NCBI GenBank assembly: GCA_015163845.1
Contig: JAAOII010000077.1
Span: 1-8,332 of the forward strand
Direction: 5' to 3'
DNA: 8,332 nucleotides
From: Candidatus Portiera sp.
GTDB taxonomy: Bacteria > Pseudomonadota > Gammaproteobacteria > CBDBNL01 > JAAOII01
The notes under the pieces were generated by a model, which was given only the letters and a program-made list of their open reading frames with translations, was not told where the DNA came from and searched no databases. This document shows, piece by piece, positions 1-5,882 of this stretch. The first letter of the stretch is position 1, and every line of letters begins with the position of its first letter. A program made the position numbers and the translations under genes.

Positions 1-1
1 C

Positions 2-253
2 AAAGTAACCTTCGGCAAACTTGGTAAAACCATAGAATGCGGGGCGGACAAGACCATCTTAGCTGCTGGCAAGGCGGCAGGATTGATCCTTCCCTTTGGT
101 TGTTCCCAGGGAATATGCGGCACCTGCAAGAGCAAAAAAGTCAGTGGTGAAGTTATGATGCATCACCAAGGTGGCATCCGCGAATCAGAAATAGCCAATG
201 GGTATATATTGCCTTGTTGTAGCAAACCGCTGACTGACATAGAGTTAGAGTAA
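2..253 (+). CDS. gbcB: 2Fe-2S ferredoxin-domain reductase, C-terminal part (probable glycine-betaine monooxygenase reductase subunit; 5'-truncated by window edge)
   Basis: Frame 2 is open from the window edge to a TAA at 251-253 and gives 83 residues. They form a plant-type 2Fe-2S ferredoxin domain with cysteines at partial-protein positions 34, 39 and 42 (GCSQGICGTC, the CX4CX2C motif) and a fourth ligand at 72 or 73 (LPCCSKP). The stretch ending HHQGGIRESEIANGYILPCC resembles the C-terminal domain of GbcB-type reductases, which pass electrons from NAD(P)H through FAD and the 2Fe-2S cluster to a Rieske oxygenase that demethylates glycine betaine. The FAD/NAD domains would lie upstream, outside the window. 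The gene converges on the sarcosine oxidase operon, which supports a betaine-catabolic role. Related reductases for other Rieske oxygenases or for hybrid-cluster protein share this domain, so the substrate is inferred from context. The last 18 nt are the start of a 76-bp tandem repeat. Confidence 0.8.
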   Translation, partial: KVTFGKLGKTIECGADKTILAAGKAAGLILPFGCSQGICGTCKSKKVSGEVMMHHQGGIRESEIANGYILPCCSKPLTDIELE

Positions 254-565
254 TCCTCAGTTATGGATTAAAAGACGCCGTGCTTTTCATCCCAGTGGCA
301 AGACCGCATGCGACATAGAGTTAGAGTAATCCTCAGTTGTGGGTTAAAAGACGCCGTGCTTTTCATCTCAATATAAAATCCGCATCTAAACATAGAGTCA
401 GAATAGCTCCCAGTTATGGGTTAAAAGACGCATTCTTTTCATCTCAATATAAAATCCGCATCTGACATAGAGTCAGAATAGCTCCCAGTTGTGGGTTAAA
501 AGACGCCGTGCTTTTCATCCCAATATAAAGTCCGCATCTAACATAGAATTGGAATAAATCCCGTC
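236..565. repeat. 76-bp tandem direct repeat, about 4.3 copies, seeded from the 3' end of the reductase gene
   Basis: Units start at 236, 312, 389, 464 and 540, with lengths 76, 77, 75, 76 and a partial fifth copy of about 26 nt. Each unit opens with a form of GACATAGAGTTAGAGTAA, which in the first unit is the coding end and stop codon of the reductase gene. Units 2 and 4 differ at eight aligned positions, all transitions. Unit 1 is the most diverged in its last third (CAGTGGCAAGACCGCATGC against CAATATAAAATCCGCATCT). Every full unit has an AAAAG/CTTTT inverted repeat around a 7-8 nt loop, at 270-287, 346-363, 423-439 and 498-515. These are too weak to call terminators with confidence. Unit lengths are not multiples of three and stops are frequent, so the array is not coding. 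Confidence 0.93.
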
Positions 566-643
566 AACAAGTGATTAGGGAAAGTATTTAAGCTTTTATA
601 GCTTGATTAGGAATGGGGGTATAAATTGGGGGAACCAACTTAC
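566..643. other. AT-rich intergenic stretch with no recognisable gene
   Basis: This lies between the tandem array and the minus-strand terminator. It contains a small hairpin, AAGCT (590-594) and AGCTT (600-604) around a 5-nt loop, and two copies of TGATTAGG (572-579 and 604-611). No open frame with family character or credible promoter was seen. The hairpin is too short to name as a terminator. Confidence 0.6.
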
Positions 644-678
644 AAATTAAAAGAATAGTGGCTGGGGTACAGCCACTA
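644..678 (-). terminator. Rho-independent terminator of the sarcosine oxidase-formate dehydrogenase operon
   Basis: A perfect 9-bp stem, TAGTGGCTG (656-664) and CAGCCACTA (670-678), closes a 5-nt loop. Read on the minus strand, the stem is followed by TTCTTTTAATTT, a U-rich tail, and it starts about 40 nt after the fdh stop codon. On the plus strand the hairpin is followed by CTTTATAG, which is a poor U-tract, so it should work mainly for the minus-strand operon. It could still help stop transcripts of the convergent reductase gene. Confidence 0.85.
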
Positions 679-694
679 CTTTATAGACCCCCTG

Positions 695-716
695 TATTAA
701 CTAGGTATTAACTAGG
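695..716. repeat. 11-bp perfect tandem duplication just after the fdh stop codon
   Basis: TATTAACTAGG occurs twice back to back at 695-705 and 706-716. It lies 2 nt beyond the fdh stop codon in the 3' untranslated region, before the terminator hairpin. Confidence 0.85.
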
Positions 717-718
717 TC

Positions 719-1897
719 TTAGGAACTACCACCTGTAGCATCACCCTCACTATAGGAGTGGGCTCCTGCTCCTGCTAGTTTGCCGTCATGGACTATGAGA
801 TACTCATCACGGATGGGCTTGCCAGCAAACCAGCATTCCAGAATTTCTCTTGTGCCAGCAGCATAACGTGCTTGAGCTGAAAGAGTAGATCCTGAAGTAT
901 GCGGGGTCATACTATGATAAGGCATGCTACGCCATGGGTGATCTTTAGGAGCTGGTTGTGGGAACCAAACATCGCCAGCATAACCAGCTAGTTGTCCGCT
1001 TTCCAATGCATCAGCAATCGCTTGGGTATCACAAATCTTACCGCGAGCAGTGTTGACAATATAGGCACCTTTCTTCATCTTAGAGATTAATTCTTTATTG
1101 AATAAATTCTCTGTTTCAGGGTGTAGCGGGCAGTTGATTGTAACAACATCGCAAACCTTGACCAGGTCTTCAGCTGACTCATGAAAGGTCAACCCAAGCT
1201 CTTTTTCTTGCTCAAGTGGTAATCTATGACGGTCAGTATAGTGTAAATGCACGTCAAATGGGTGCATACGCTTCAAGACAGCCCAACCTATACGTCCTGC
1301 CGCCACAGTGCCCACATGCATTTTCTCTACATCATAAGCCCTCTGGACGCAGTCAGCAATATTCCAACCACCATCAATGACTTGTTTGTAGGAAGGAATA
1401 TAGTTACGCACCAATGCCAGAATCATCATCACCACATGTTCGGCAACACTGATACTGTTGGAGTAAGTGACTTCACATACTGTGACATTTCTGTCTATAG
1501 CACTTTGCAAATCCACATGATCGGAACCAATACCTGCAGTCACAGCCAATTTTAGCTTGGGAGCCATAGCAAACCTTTCTGGGGTTAGATAGGCCGGCCA
1601 AAAGGGCTGGGAAATTACAACATCAGCATCTGCCAGTTCTTTGACAAAGCGTGAGTCAGGTCCGTTTTTGTCGGAAGTTACAACTAGTTCATGTCCAGCA
1701 TCTGCCAAGTACTTTTCAAGTCCTAGTTTGCCAGAGACACTCCCTAATAATTCGCCGGGATTAAAACTCAAACCCTCAGGGGTTGGAGCAGTTTGCCCGC
1801 CGGGATAACCCTTAATCTCGGGGATGTCATCCCGAGCATAGGATTTTGGGTGTCCTGATTTAGGATCATCATATAATACACATAGTATTTTCGCCAT
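719..1897 (-). CDS. fdh: NAD-dependent formate dehydrogenase (cofactor-free D-2-hydroxyacid dehydrogenase superfamily type)
   Basis: This cytoplasmic enzyme oxidises formate to CO2 and reduces NAD+ without metal or molybdopterin. The 392-residue product follows the roughly 400-residue Pseudomonas-type enzyme from its first residues (MAKILCVLYDDP). Visible catalytic and substrate residues, numbered from the initiator Met, are P98-F99 (SQPFWPAYLTPER), I123 (GIGSDHVDLQ), N147, R285 (NTARGK) and H333 (TPHTSG). The Rossmann nucleotide loop is at 196-204 (GTVAAGRIG), and D222 (HYTDRHR) fits NAD+ preference. The C-terminus ends at TGGSS, about eight residues short of the Pseudomonas enzyme. Position 146 is Ser where that enzyme has a reactive Cys; C256 is kept. 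A GAGG Shine-Dalgarno lies 9 nt upstream of the ATG, the best ribosome site in the operon. The gene starts 24 nt after soxG and is the last of the operon, removing formate derived from demethylation. Confidence 0.97.
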   Translation of the reverse strand: MAKILCVLYDDPKSGHPKSYARDDIPEIKGYPGGQTAPTPEGLSFNPGELLGSVSGKLGLEKYLADAGHELVVTSDKNGPDSRFVKELADADVVISQPFWPAYLTPERFAMAPKLKLAVTAGIGSDHVDLQSAIDRNVTVCEVTYSNSISVAEHVVMMILALVRNYIPSYKQVIDGGWNIADCVQRAYDVEKMHVGTVAAGRIGWAVLKRMHPFDVHLHYTDRHRLPLEQEKELGLTFHESAEDLVKVCDVVTINCPLHPETENLFNKELISKMKKGAYIVNTARGKICDTQAIADALESGQLAGYAGDVWFPQPAPKDHPWRSMPYHSMTPHTSGSTLSAQARYAAGTREILECWFAGKPIRDEYLIVHDGKLAGAGAHSYSEGDATGGSS

Positions 1898-1919
1898 TAT
1901 TTTATACCTCTATTTTATA
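1898..1919 (-). promoter_or_regulatory. fdh ribosome-binding site embedded in a 13-bp-period direct repeat
   Basis: On the minus strand the soxG-fdh spacer contains TATAAAATA, GAGG, TATAAAATA directly before the fdh ATG. The plus-strand copies are 1898-1906 and 1911-1919, separated by CCTC at 1907-1910. GAGG is the Shine-Dalgarno core. The identical nonamers flanking it mark a short tandem duplication of about 1.7 copies. Confidence 0.8.
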
Positions 1920-1921
1920 GA

Positions 1922-2521
1922 TTAAATTATATCAGAATGATATTCTTTCGCCCCTCGCGCGATGAGTCGCCATACATAGTCAGCAAAAGAGAAACGCACC
2001 AGCACATCTACTGAGTGTTCATCTTTTCTAAACAGGACTATTTGTGATTTGCCCGCCACAGTGCCGACTACTTTGTTAAGTGGTAGGGAATGTGGTGAAG
2101 TGTCATACAAAGTTACCTTAGCAAGAACCTCTTTTAGCTTATCCCCACTTAAGTTTAAGTAAGAATAGGTGCCAGAATTATCAACGGCAGCAGCAAACAT
2201 TCCTTGAAGCCCTTCGGTGGCCGCCTGTAAAAAAGCGTCTTTGGTGTTGCTGGGTAAGATGGCTAGGAACTCATCTGGAGCTATCCATAAACAGGTGGTC
2301 TTATAGGATGAATTTTTCCCTTCTGTCAGTTGTAATGCTTGCGGTAGAGTAATGCCGAGCTTGTCACGACAAACACCTACAAAGTCCGCGTCGTCAGGGC
2401 GACCACGTAAGACGACAAATGCTTGGTCGCGAATCTCTTCTGCTTTGAATAATTTGCCCCCAGTCGGGAAATTATATTTCTCTAGTGCAGTTTCAAAAAT
2501 AGGGTTATTCATATTATCCAT
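1922..2521 (-). CDS. soxG: Sarcosine oxidase, gamma subunit
   Basis: This is the small structural subunit of heterotetrameric sarcosine oxidase, related to the folate-binding GcvT/YgfZ fold but with no redox cofactor of its own. The 199-residue product shows the family pattern: VVLRGRPDDADFVG near residue 36, a LGITLP segment, CLWIAPDEFLAIL near the middle, a VDNSGTYSYLNLSG strand, and the C-terminal signature VRFSFADYVWRLI. Length is normal for SoxG. Two in-frame Met codons are possible, at 2521 and at 2512 (MDNM). The upstream one is created by sequence copied from the soxA tail (AAAGATGGATAA), so the second may be the ancestral start. No strong Shine-Dalgarno is present, only GAAAAGAAAG. 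The soxA stop is 35 nt upstream and fdh follows 24 nt downstream. Confidence 0.93.
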   Translation of the reverse strand: MDNMNNPIFETALEKYNFPTGGKLFKAEEIRDQAFVVLRGRPDDADFVGVCRDKLGITLPQALQLTEGKNSSYKTTCLWIAPDEFLAILPSNTKDAFLQAATEGLQGMFAAAVDNSGTYSYLNLSGDKLKEVLAKVTLYDTSPHSLPLNKVVGTVAGKSQIVLFRKDEHSVDVLVRFSFADYVWRLIARGAKEYHSDII

Positions 2522-2583
2522 CTTTCTTTTCGTTTTGTTTTGCTATAAGAATAAGTTTATCCATCTTTCTTTTCATTTTGTTT
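2514..2583. repeat. 43-bp-period direct repeat duplicating the soxA 3' end into the soxG start
   Basis: A 27-nt segment at 2514-2540 recurs at 2557-2583 with one mismatch. The right-hand copy is the coding end of soxA (codons for QNEKKDG and the TAA). The left-hand copy provides the ATG and first codons of soxG. The remainder of each 43-bp period is only weakly similar, which fits an older tandem duplication that has drifted outside the 27-nt core. Confidence 0.9.
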
Positions 2584-5535
2584 GTCATAGAAAAATGGCT
2601 CGGTTATTTCTGCAGCAATGGGATCACCGCCTCTAGTTATTCCATAGATGGTTTCTCCATAGCGTTTTATGCCCCCTTTAACTAAAGCCATAGCAAATGA
2701 TCTACCAAGATTGGCACTGTAATAAGAGGATGTTACATGTCCCTGCATGTCGCTGGAGGTCTTGAGTGAATCTACCAACTGACAGCCCTCAGGCAATACA
2801 ACCTTCTCGTCCTTGGGTAAAAGACCTACTAGCTGCGGACGACTTTCGCTTAGCATTTCCGTTCTTGTCAGAGATCTCTTGCCGAGATAGCTATAGGGTT
2901 TCTTCTTAGGTAATATCCAGCCCATCTGTAAATCCATAGGGGTAACAAACCCGTCAGTGTCTTGTCCAACTATTATGAAGCCCTTCTCCGCCCTTAGCAC
3001 ATGCATTGTCTCGGTGCCATAGCGGGCGATGTTAAATTTCTCACCAGCAGCACACACGGAGTCCCAAATATACTTACCATAGTTTGCTTGAACATTAATC
3101 TCATAAGCCAGTTCTCCCGAGAAACTAATCCGCATGACTCTTGCTGGCACACCACATATTGTGCCCTCATACCAATCCATAAACTCAAACTTCTCTTGAG
3201 AAAAGTCAATATCTTTACAAATGCTCTGTAATACCTCACGACTCTTTGGTCCCACAACCGCAGTGGTTGCCCAGTTATCCGTTACACTGCTGAGGTATAC
3301 CTTTAGTTCAGGCCATTCTGTTTGTAACCAATTCTCTAACCAAGTATAAACGCCAGCAGCCCCGCCAGTCGTAGTAGTTAGATAGAACTCTTCATCACTA
3401 ATACAGGCAGTGACCCCATCATCAAATACCATGCCATTTTCGTTGAGCATTATGCCATAACGACATTTACCCGGTGCTAATTTAGTCCAAGAGTTAGTAT
3501 AGACCCGATTGAGAAATTCACGAGCATCAGGACCACGCACGTCTATTTTGCCTAAAGTAGAAGCATCCATCACCGCAACAGAATTACGAGCTGCCATGCA
3601 TTCTCTATCCAAAGCATCCTGCATATTTTCACTGCCACGTGGGAAATGTCGCGGACGCATCCACTGACCAACCACTTCCCATTCAGGGTCCTCTTTTGCG
3701 TGAGAGGCATTCATTGGAGTGTATCTATAGGGTTCGTAAAAATCGCTTGCATGTGGACCAGCAAGTGTGCCAAAAGTAACTGGGGTGTAAGGTGGGCGAT
3801 AGGTGGTAGTGCCAATCTCGTCAAGCTTCAAACCAAGTGTTTTAGCGACGTGATTAAGGGCTATTACATTGGAGGTCTTGCCTTGATCTGTGCCAAAGCC
3901 CACAGCAGTGTATCTTTTGACATGCTCTATGCTGCGATAATTCTCTCTTAGTGCCAGTTCTATATCAGTTGATGTGACATCATTCTGCAAGTCCACAAAC
4001 TTCTTGCCCTTGCCTTTCTCATTAACGAAAAGTGGCAGGACATTGAAATTATCATGCTTGATAGGAGATATCTTCTCATCCTTAGCTAGTCCCATGCTCT
4101 GCAGTGCTGCTATGGCTGCCTGCTCACCACTTTGAATGGCGGTGGTGGTGCGGAAGTGACCAGTCATGGCTCCTGCCACATGGAGAGATCCTTTAGTGGT
4201 GGGTAAGAGACATGCCAACTCTGGTGACCACTGCGGCCGATTATTCTTATGACAAGTCAAATGCACAACTGGGTCATAACCACAAGATAGGGCTAGGACA
4301 TCGCAAGTAAGTTCGTGATTCTTACCATCTGCATTTTGCATAATTATGCTATGCAGCCGTCCTTGTTTGCTTTTTGCTTTTAGAGGAACATATCCACTTA
4401 ATAATTCAACTCCTTCTGGCAATGACGGTTGCTGGCTTTTATCTTCGCTTAAATCCTGGCCTAAATTTTGGTTGGAACGAGCATCAACTAAGGTTATATC
4501 TTTACAGCCCTCTTGCTGTAGATCTCTAGCTAAAGAATAACCACTATCATTATTGACGAAAACAACTATGCGGTTAGGCATTATGGAGAATAATTTCAAA
4601 TTGGCATGAACCGCATTTGCTAGCATTATCCCCGGCAAATCATTATTGACAAAAGACATGCCACGTTCATAAGCACCTGCTGCCACAATAATTTCTTTCG
4701 CTCTAATTTTATGATGTCGCTGACGTGGTAGGTTTGCTTGTCTGGCATCTGGAGTTAAATGATCTTGTAGACGTTCTGCCGCCAACATTAAATTCTCTTC
4801 ATACAAGCCATAGCAGGTTGTTCTTTGTAGAATTTTAACTTTGCCTTTTATTACTTTGACGCTGTCTTCTATCCAATTTTGAGTTGTCTTAGCATCAATA
4901 TCCTTAGCATCGTTTAGATACCACTGCCCGCCCAACCATGGTCTGTCGTCCGCCAAGATTATATCAAGTCCTTTATCACTAAGAGTGCGGGCAGCAGCAA
5001 GTCCTGCTACTCCTCCTCCAACGATTAGAACATCACAATGCTCGTGAACTTCTTCATAGAACTCTGAGTCACCCTCAGTAGATGAAGTGGAAAAACCAGC
5101 AAAACCCCTGATAATGTTTTCATAAAAAGAAGAGAGAAACTGCGGTTTTTGAAAGGTCTTGTAATAGAACCCAGCTGGCATGGCTCGGTGCATGGGCATA
5201 AATAACTCTTTGAGATCTATGCCGAATATCTTCTTGCCCCAAGCAGCACGCACTCGCATGCCATCATAAACCTCTACTTCGGTGGCACGAGCATTTGGTG
5301 TGATAAGTCCACCGTCTTCTAAAGTTACTAGAGCATTAGGTTCATCACTCCAAGCAGAGAATATCCCACGCTTCCTGCCATACTTAAAACTTGAACCAAC
5401 ATGAGATACTCCATTTGCTAGGAGAGCTGAAGATAGCATATCACCAGCATAAGCTGGCAGTTTTTTGCCATTCCAATAAAAGTGAATTGGCTTATCTCGT
5501 TGAATGAGTTCGGTTGGATTTTTTGCTAATCTCAT
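2557..5535 (-). CDS. soxA: Sarcosine oxidase, alpha subunit
   Basis: This is the large catalytic subunit of the cytoplasmic heterotetramer that oxidises sarcosine to glycine and passes the methyl carbon to tetrahydrofolate, or releases formaldehyde. The 992 residues are full length (family about 1000). Domains in order: a ferredoxin-like N-terminal domain (about 15-105, SFKYGRKRGIF) without cysteines, so no Fe-S cluster; a dinucleotide fold starting VLIVGGGVAGLAAARTL (169-185) with DDRPWLGGQW; a family segment VAAGAYERGMSF (285-296); a second Rossmann segment RIVVFVNNDSGYSLA (322-336) expected to bind NAD+; the SoxA motif NDVTSTDIELALRENY (518-533) with TDQGKTSN and YRPPYTPVTFGTLAG; and a GcvT-like folate-binding half from about 620 (RPRHFPRG, VAVMDASTLGKIDV). 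The ATG overlaps the soxD stop as ATGA (5532-5535), indicating translational coupling. The distantly related dimethylglycine dehydrogenases lack this domain order. Confidence 0.97.
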   Translation of the reverse strand: MRLAKNPTELIQRDKPIHFYWNGKKLPAYAGDMLSSALLANGVSHVGSSFKYGRKRGIFSAWSDEPNALVTLEDGGLITPNARATEVEVYDGMRVRAAWGKKIFGIDLKELFMPMHRAMPAGFYYKTFQKPQFLSSFYENIIRGFAGFSTSSTEGDSEFYEEVHEHCDVLIVGGGVAGLAAARTLSDKGLDIILADDRPWLGGQWYLNDAKDIDAKTTQNWIEDSVKVIKGKVKILQRTTCYGLYEENLMLAAERLQDHLTPDARQANLPRQRHHKIRAKEIIVAAGAYERGMSFVNNDLPGIMLANAVHANLKLFSIMPNRIVVFVNNDSGYSLARDLQQEGCKDITLVDARSNQNLGQDLSEDKSQQPSLPEGVELLSGYVPLKAKSKQGRLHSIIMQNADGKNHELTCDVLALSCGYDPVVHLTCHKNNRPQWSPELACLLPTTKGSLHVAGAMTGHFRTTTAIQSGEQAAIAALQSMGLAKDEKISPIKHDNFNVLPLFVNEKGKGKKFVDLQNDVTSTDIELALRENYRSIEHVKRYTAVGFGTDQGKTSNVIALNHVAKTLGLKLDEIGTTTYRPPYTPVTFGTLAGPHASDFYEPYRYTPMNASHAKEDPEWEVVGQWMRPRHFPRGSENMQDALDRECMAARNSVAVMDASTLGKIDVRGPDAREFLNRVYTNSWTKLAPGKCRYGIMLNENGMVFDDGVTACISDEEFYLTTTTGGAAGVYTWLENWLQTEWPELKVYLSSVTDNWATTAVVGPKSREVLQSICKDIDFSQEKFEFMDWYEGTICGVPARVMRISFSGELAYEINVQANYGKYIWDSVCAAGEKFNIARYGTETMHVLRAEKGFIIVGQDTDGFVTPMDLQMGWILPKKKPYSYLGKRSLTRTEMLSESRPQLVGLLPKDEKVVLPEGCQLVDSLKTSSDMQGHVTSSYYSANLGRSFAMALVKGGIKRYGETIYGITRGGDPIAAEITEPFFYDKQNEKKDG

Positions 5536-5864
5536 TTATTTGTCTTCTTAATATTTGAGTTGGCAGTAGAATTAAATTCTTGATAATTTTTATCAGCGGA
5601 TGCTTCCTGCACAGTCATGGTTTTGTCAATTTTATTGTTGGAGTTATCTCTCTTGACAATAAGAAACTTACGACATCCTGCAGTATGCACCCAGCTTTCA
5701 TATATGGGGCCACAAAGATTCTGGCGTCCAAAAACATAATCACCCCATTCTTCATCAGTCAAGTCCTCAGGGTCTGTAGGTCGCACTATACCCGCCTCGT
5801 TATCGTAAGTAAACTCTTCTTCTTCGCGTTTCTCCCCGCAGTAAGGGCAATGTATTAATAGCAT
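5532..5864 (-). CDS. soxD: Sarcosine oxidase, delta subunit (zinc-binding)
   Basis: This small subunit binds structural zinc in heterotetrameric sarcosine oxidase. The 110 residues begin MLLIHCPYCGEKREEEE, giving C6 and C9. The other expected ligands are H60 and C64 in ESWVHTAGCRKF. The family core DPEDLTDEEWGDYVFGRQN and the following KRDNSNNKI segment are present. The last 35 residues are polar and rich in Asn, Lys, Ser and Thr, with low conservation expected. The start is fixed by the CPYCG motif beginning five residues later. The spacer from the soxB stop is 18 nt and A-rich (GAAATAAAAAA) with no clear Shine-Dalgarno. The stop TGA overlaps the soxA ATG by 4 nt. Confidence 0.95.
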   Translation of the reverse strand: MLLIHCPYCGEKREEEEFTYDNEAGIVRPTDPEDLTDEEWGDYVFGRQNLCGPIYESWVHTAGCRKFLIVKRDNSNNKIDKTMTVQEASADKNYQEFNSTANSNIKKTNK

Positions 5865-5882
5865 TTTTTTATTTCATATAGA

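Noticed and set aside
236..565. CRISPR array
   Set aside because: Units are directly adjacent 76-bp tandem copies with no unique spacers between shorter repeats, there are no cas genes, and the first unit lies within a coding end.
590..604. Terminator for the plus-strand reductase gene
   Set aside because: The stem is only 5 bp, AT-rich and not followed by a U-tract; no confident plus-strand terminator was found in 254-718.
1247..1555. 102-codon plus-strand open frame opposite fdh
   Set aside because: It lies inside the well-supported formate dehydrogenase gene, is His/Thr/Ser rich as expected of an antisense shadow, and has no family character.
719..1897. Phosphoglycerate or other 2-hydroxyacid dehydrogenase
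   Set aside because: The superfamily is shared, but the long N-terminal segment, PFWPAYLT, GIGSDHVDLQ and TPHTSG motifs are specific to formate dehydrogenase.
5220..5493. 2Fe-2S cluster in the N-terminal ferredoxin-like domain of SoxA
   Set aside because: The domain fold is recognisable, but the first Cys of SoxA is at residue 167, so there are no cluster ligands in residues 1-110.
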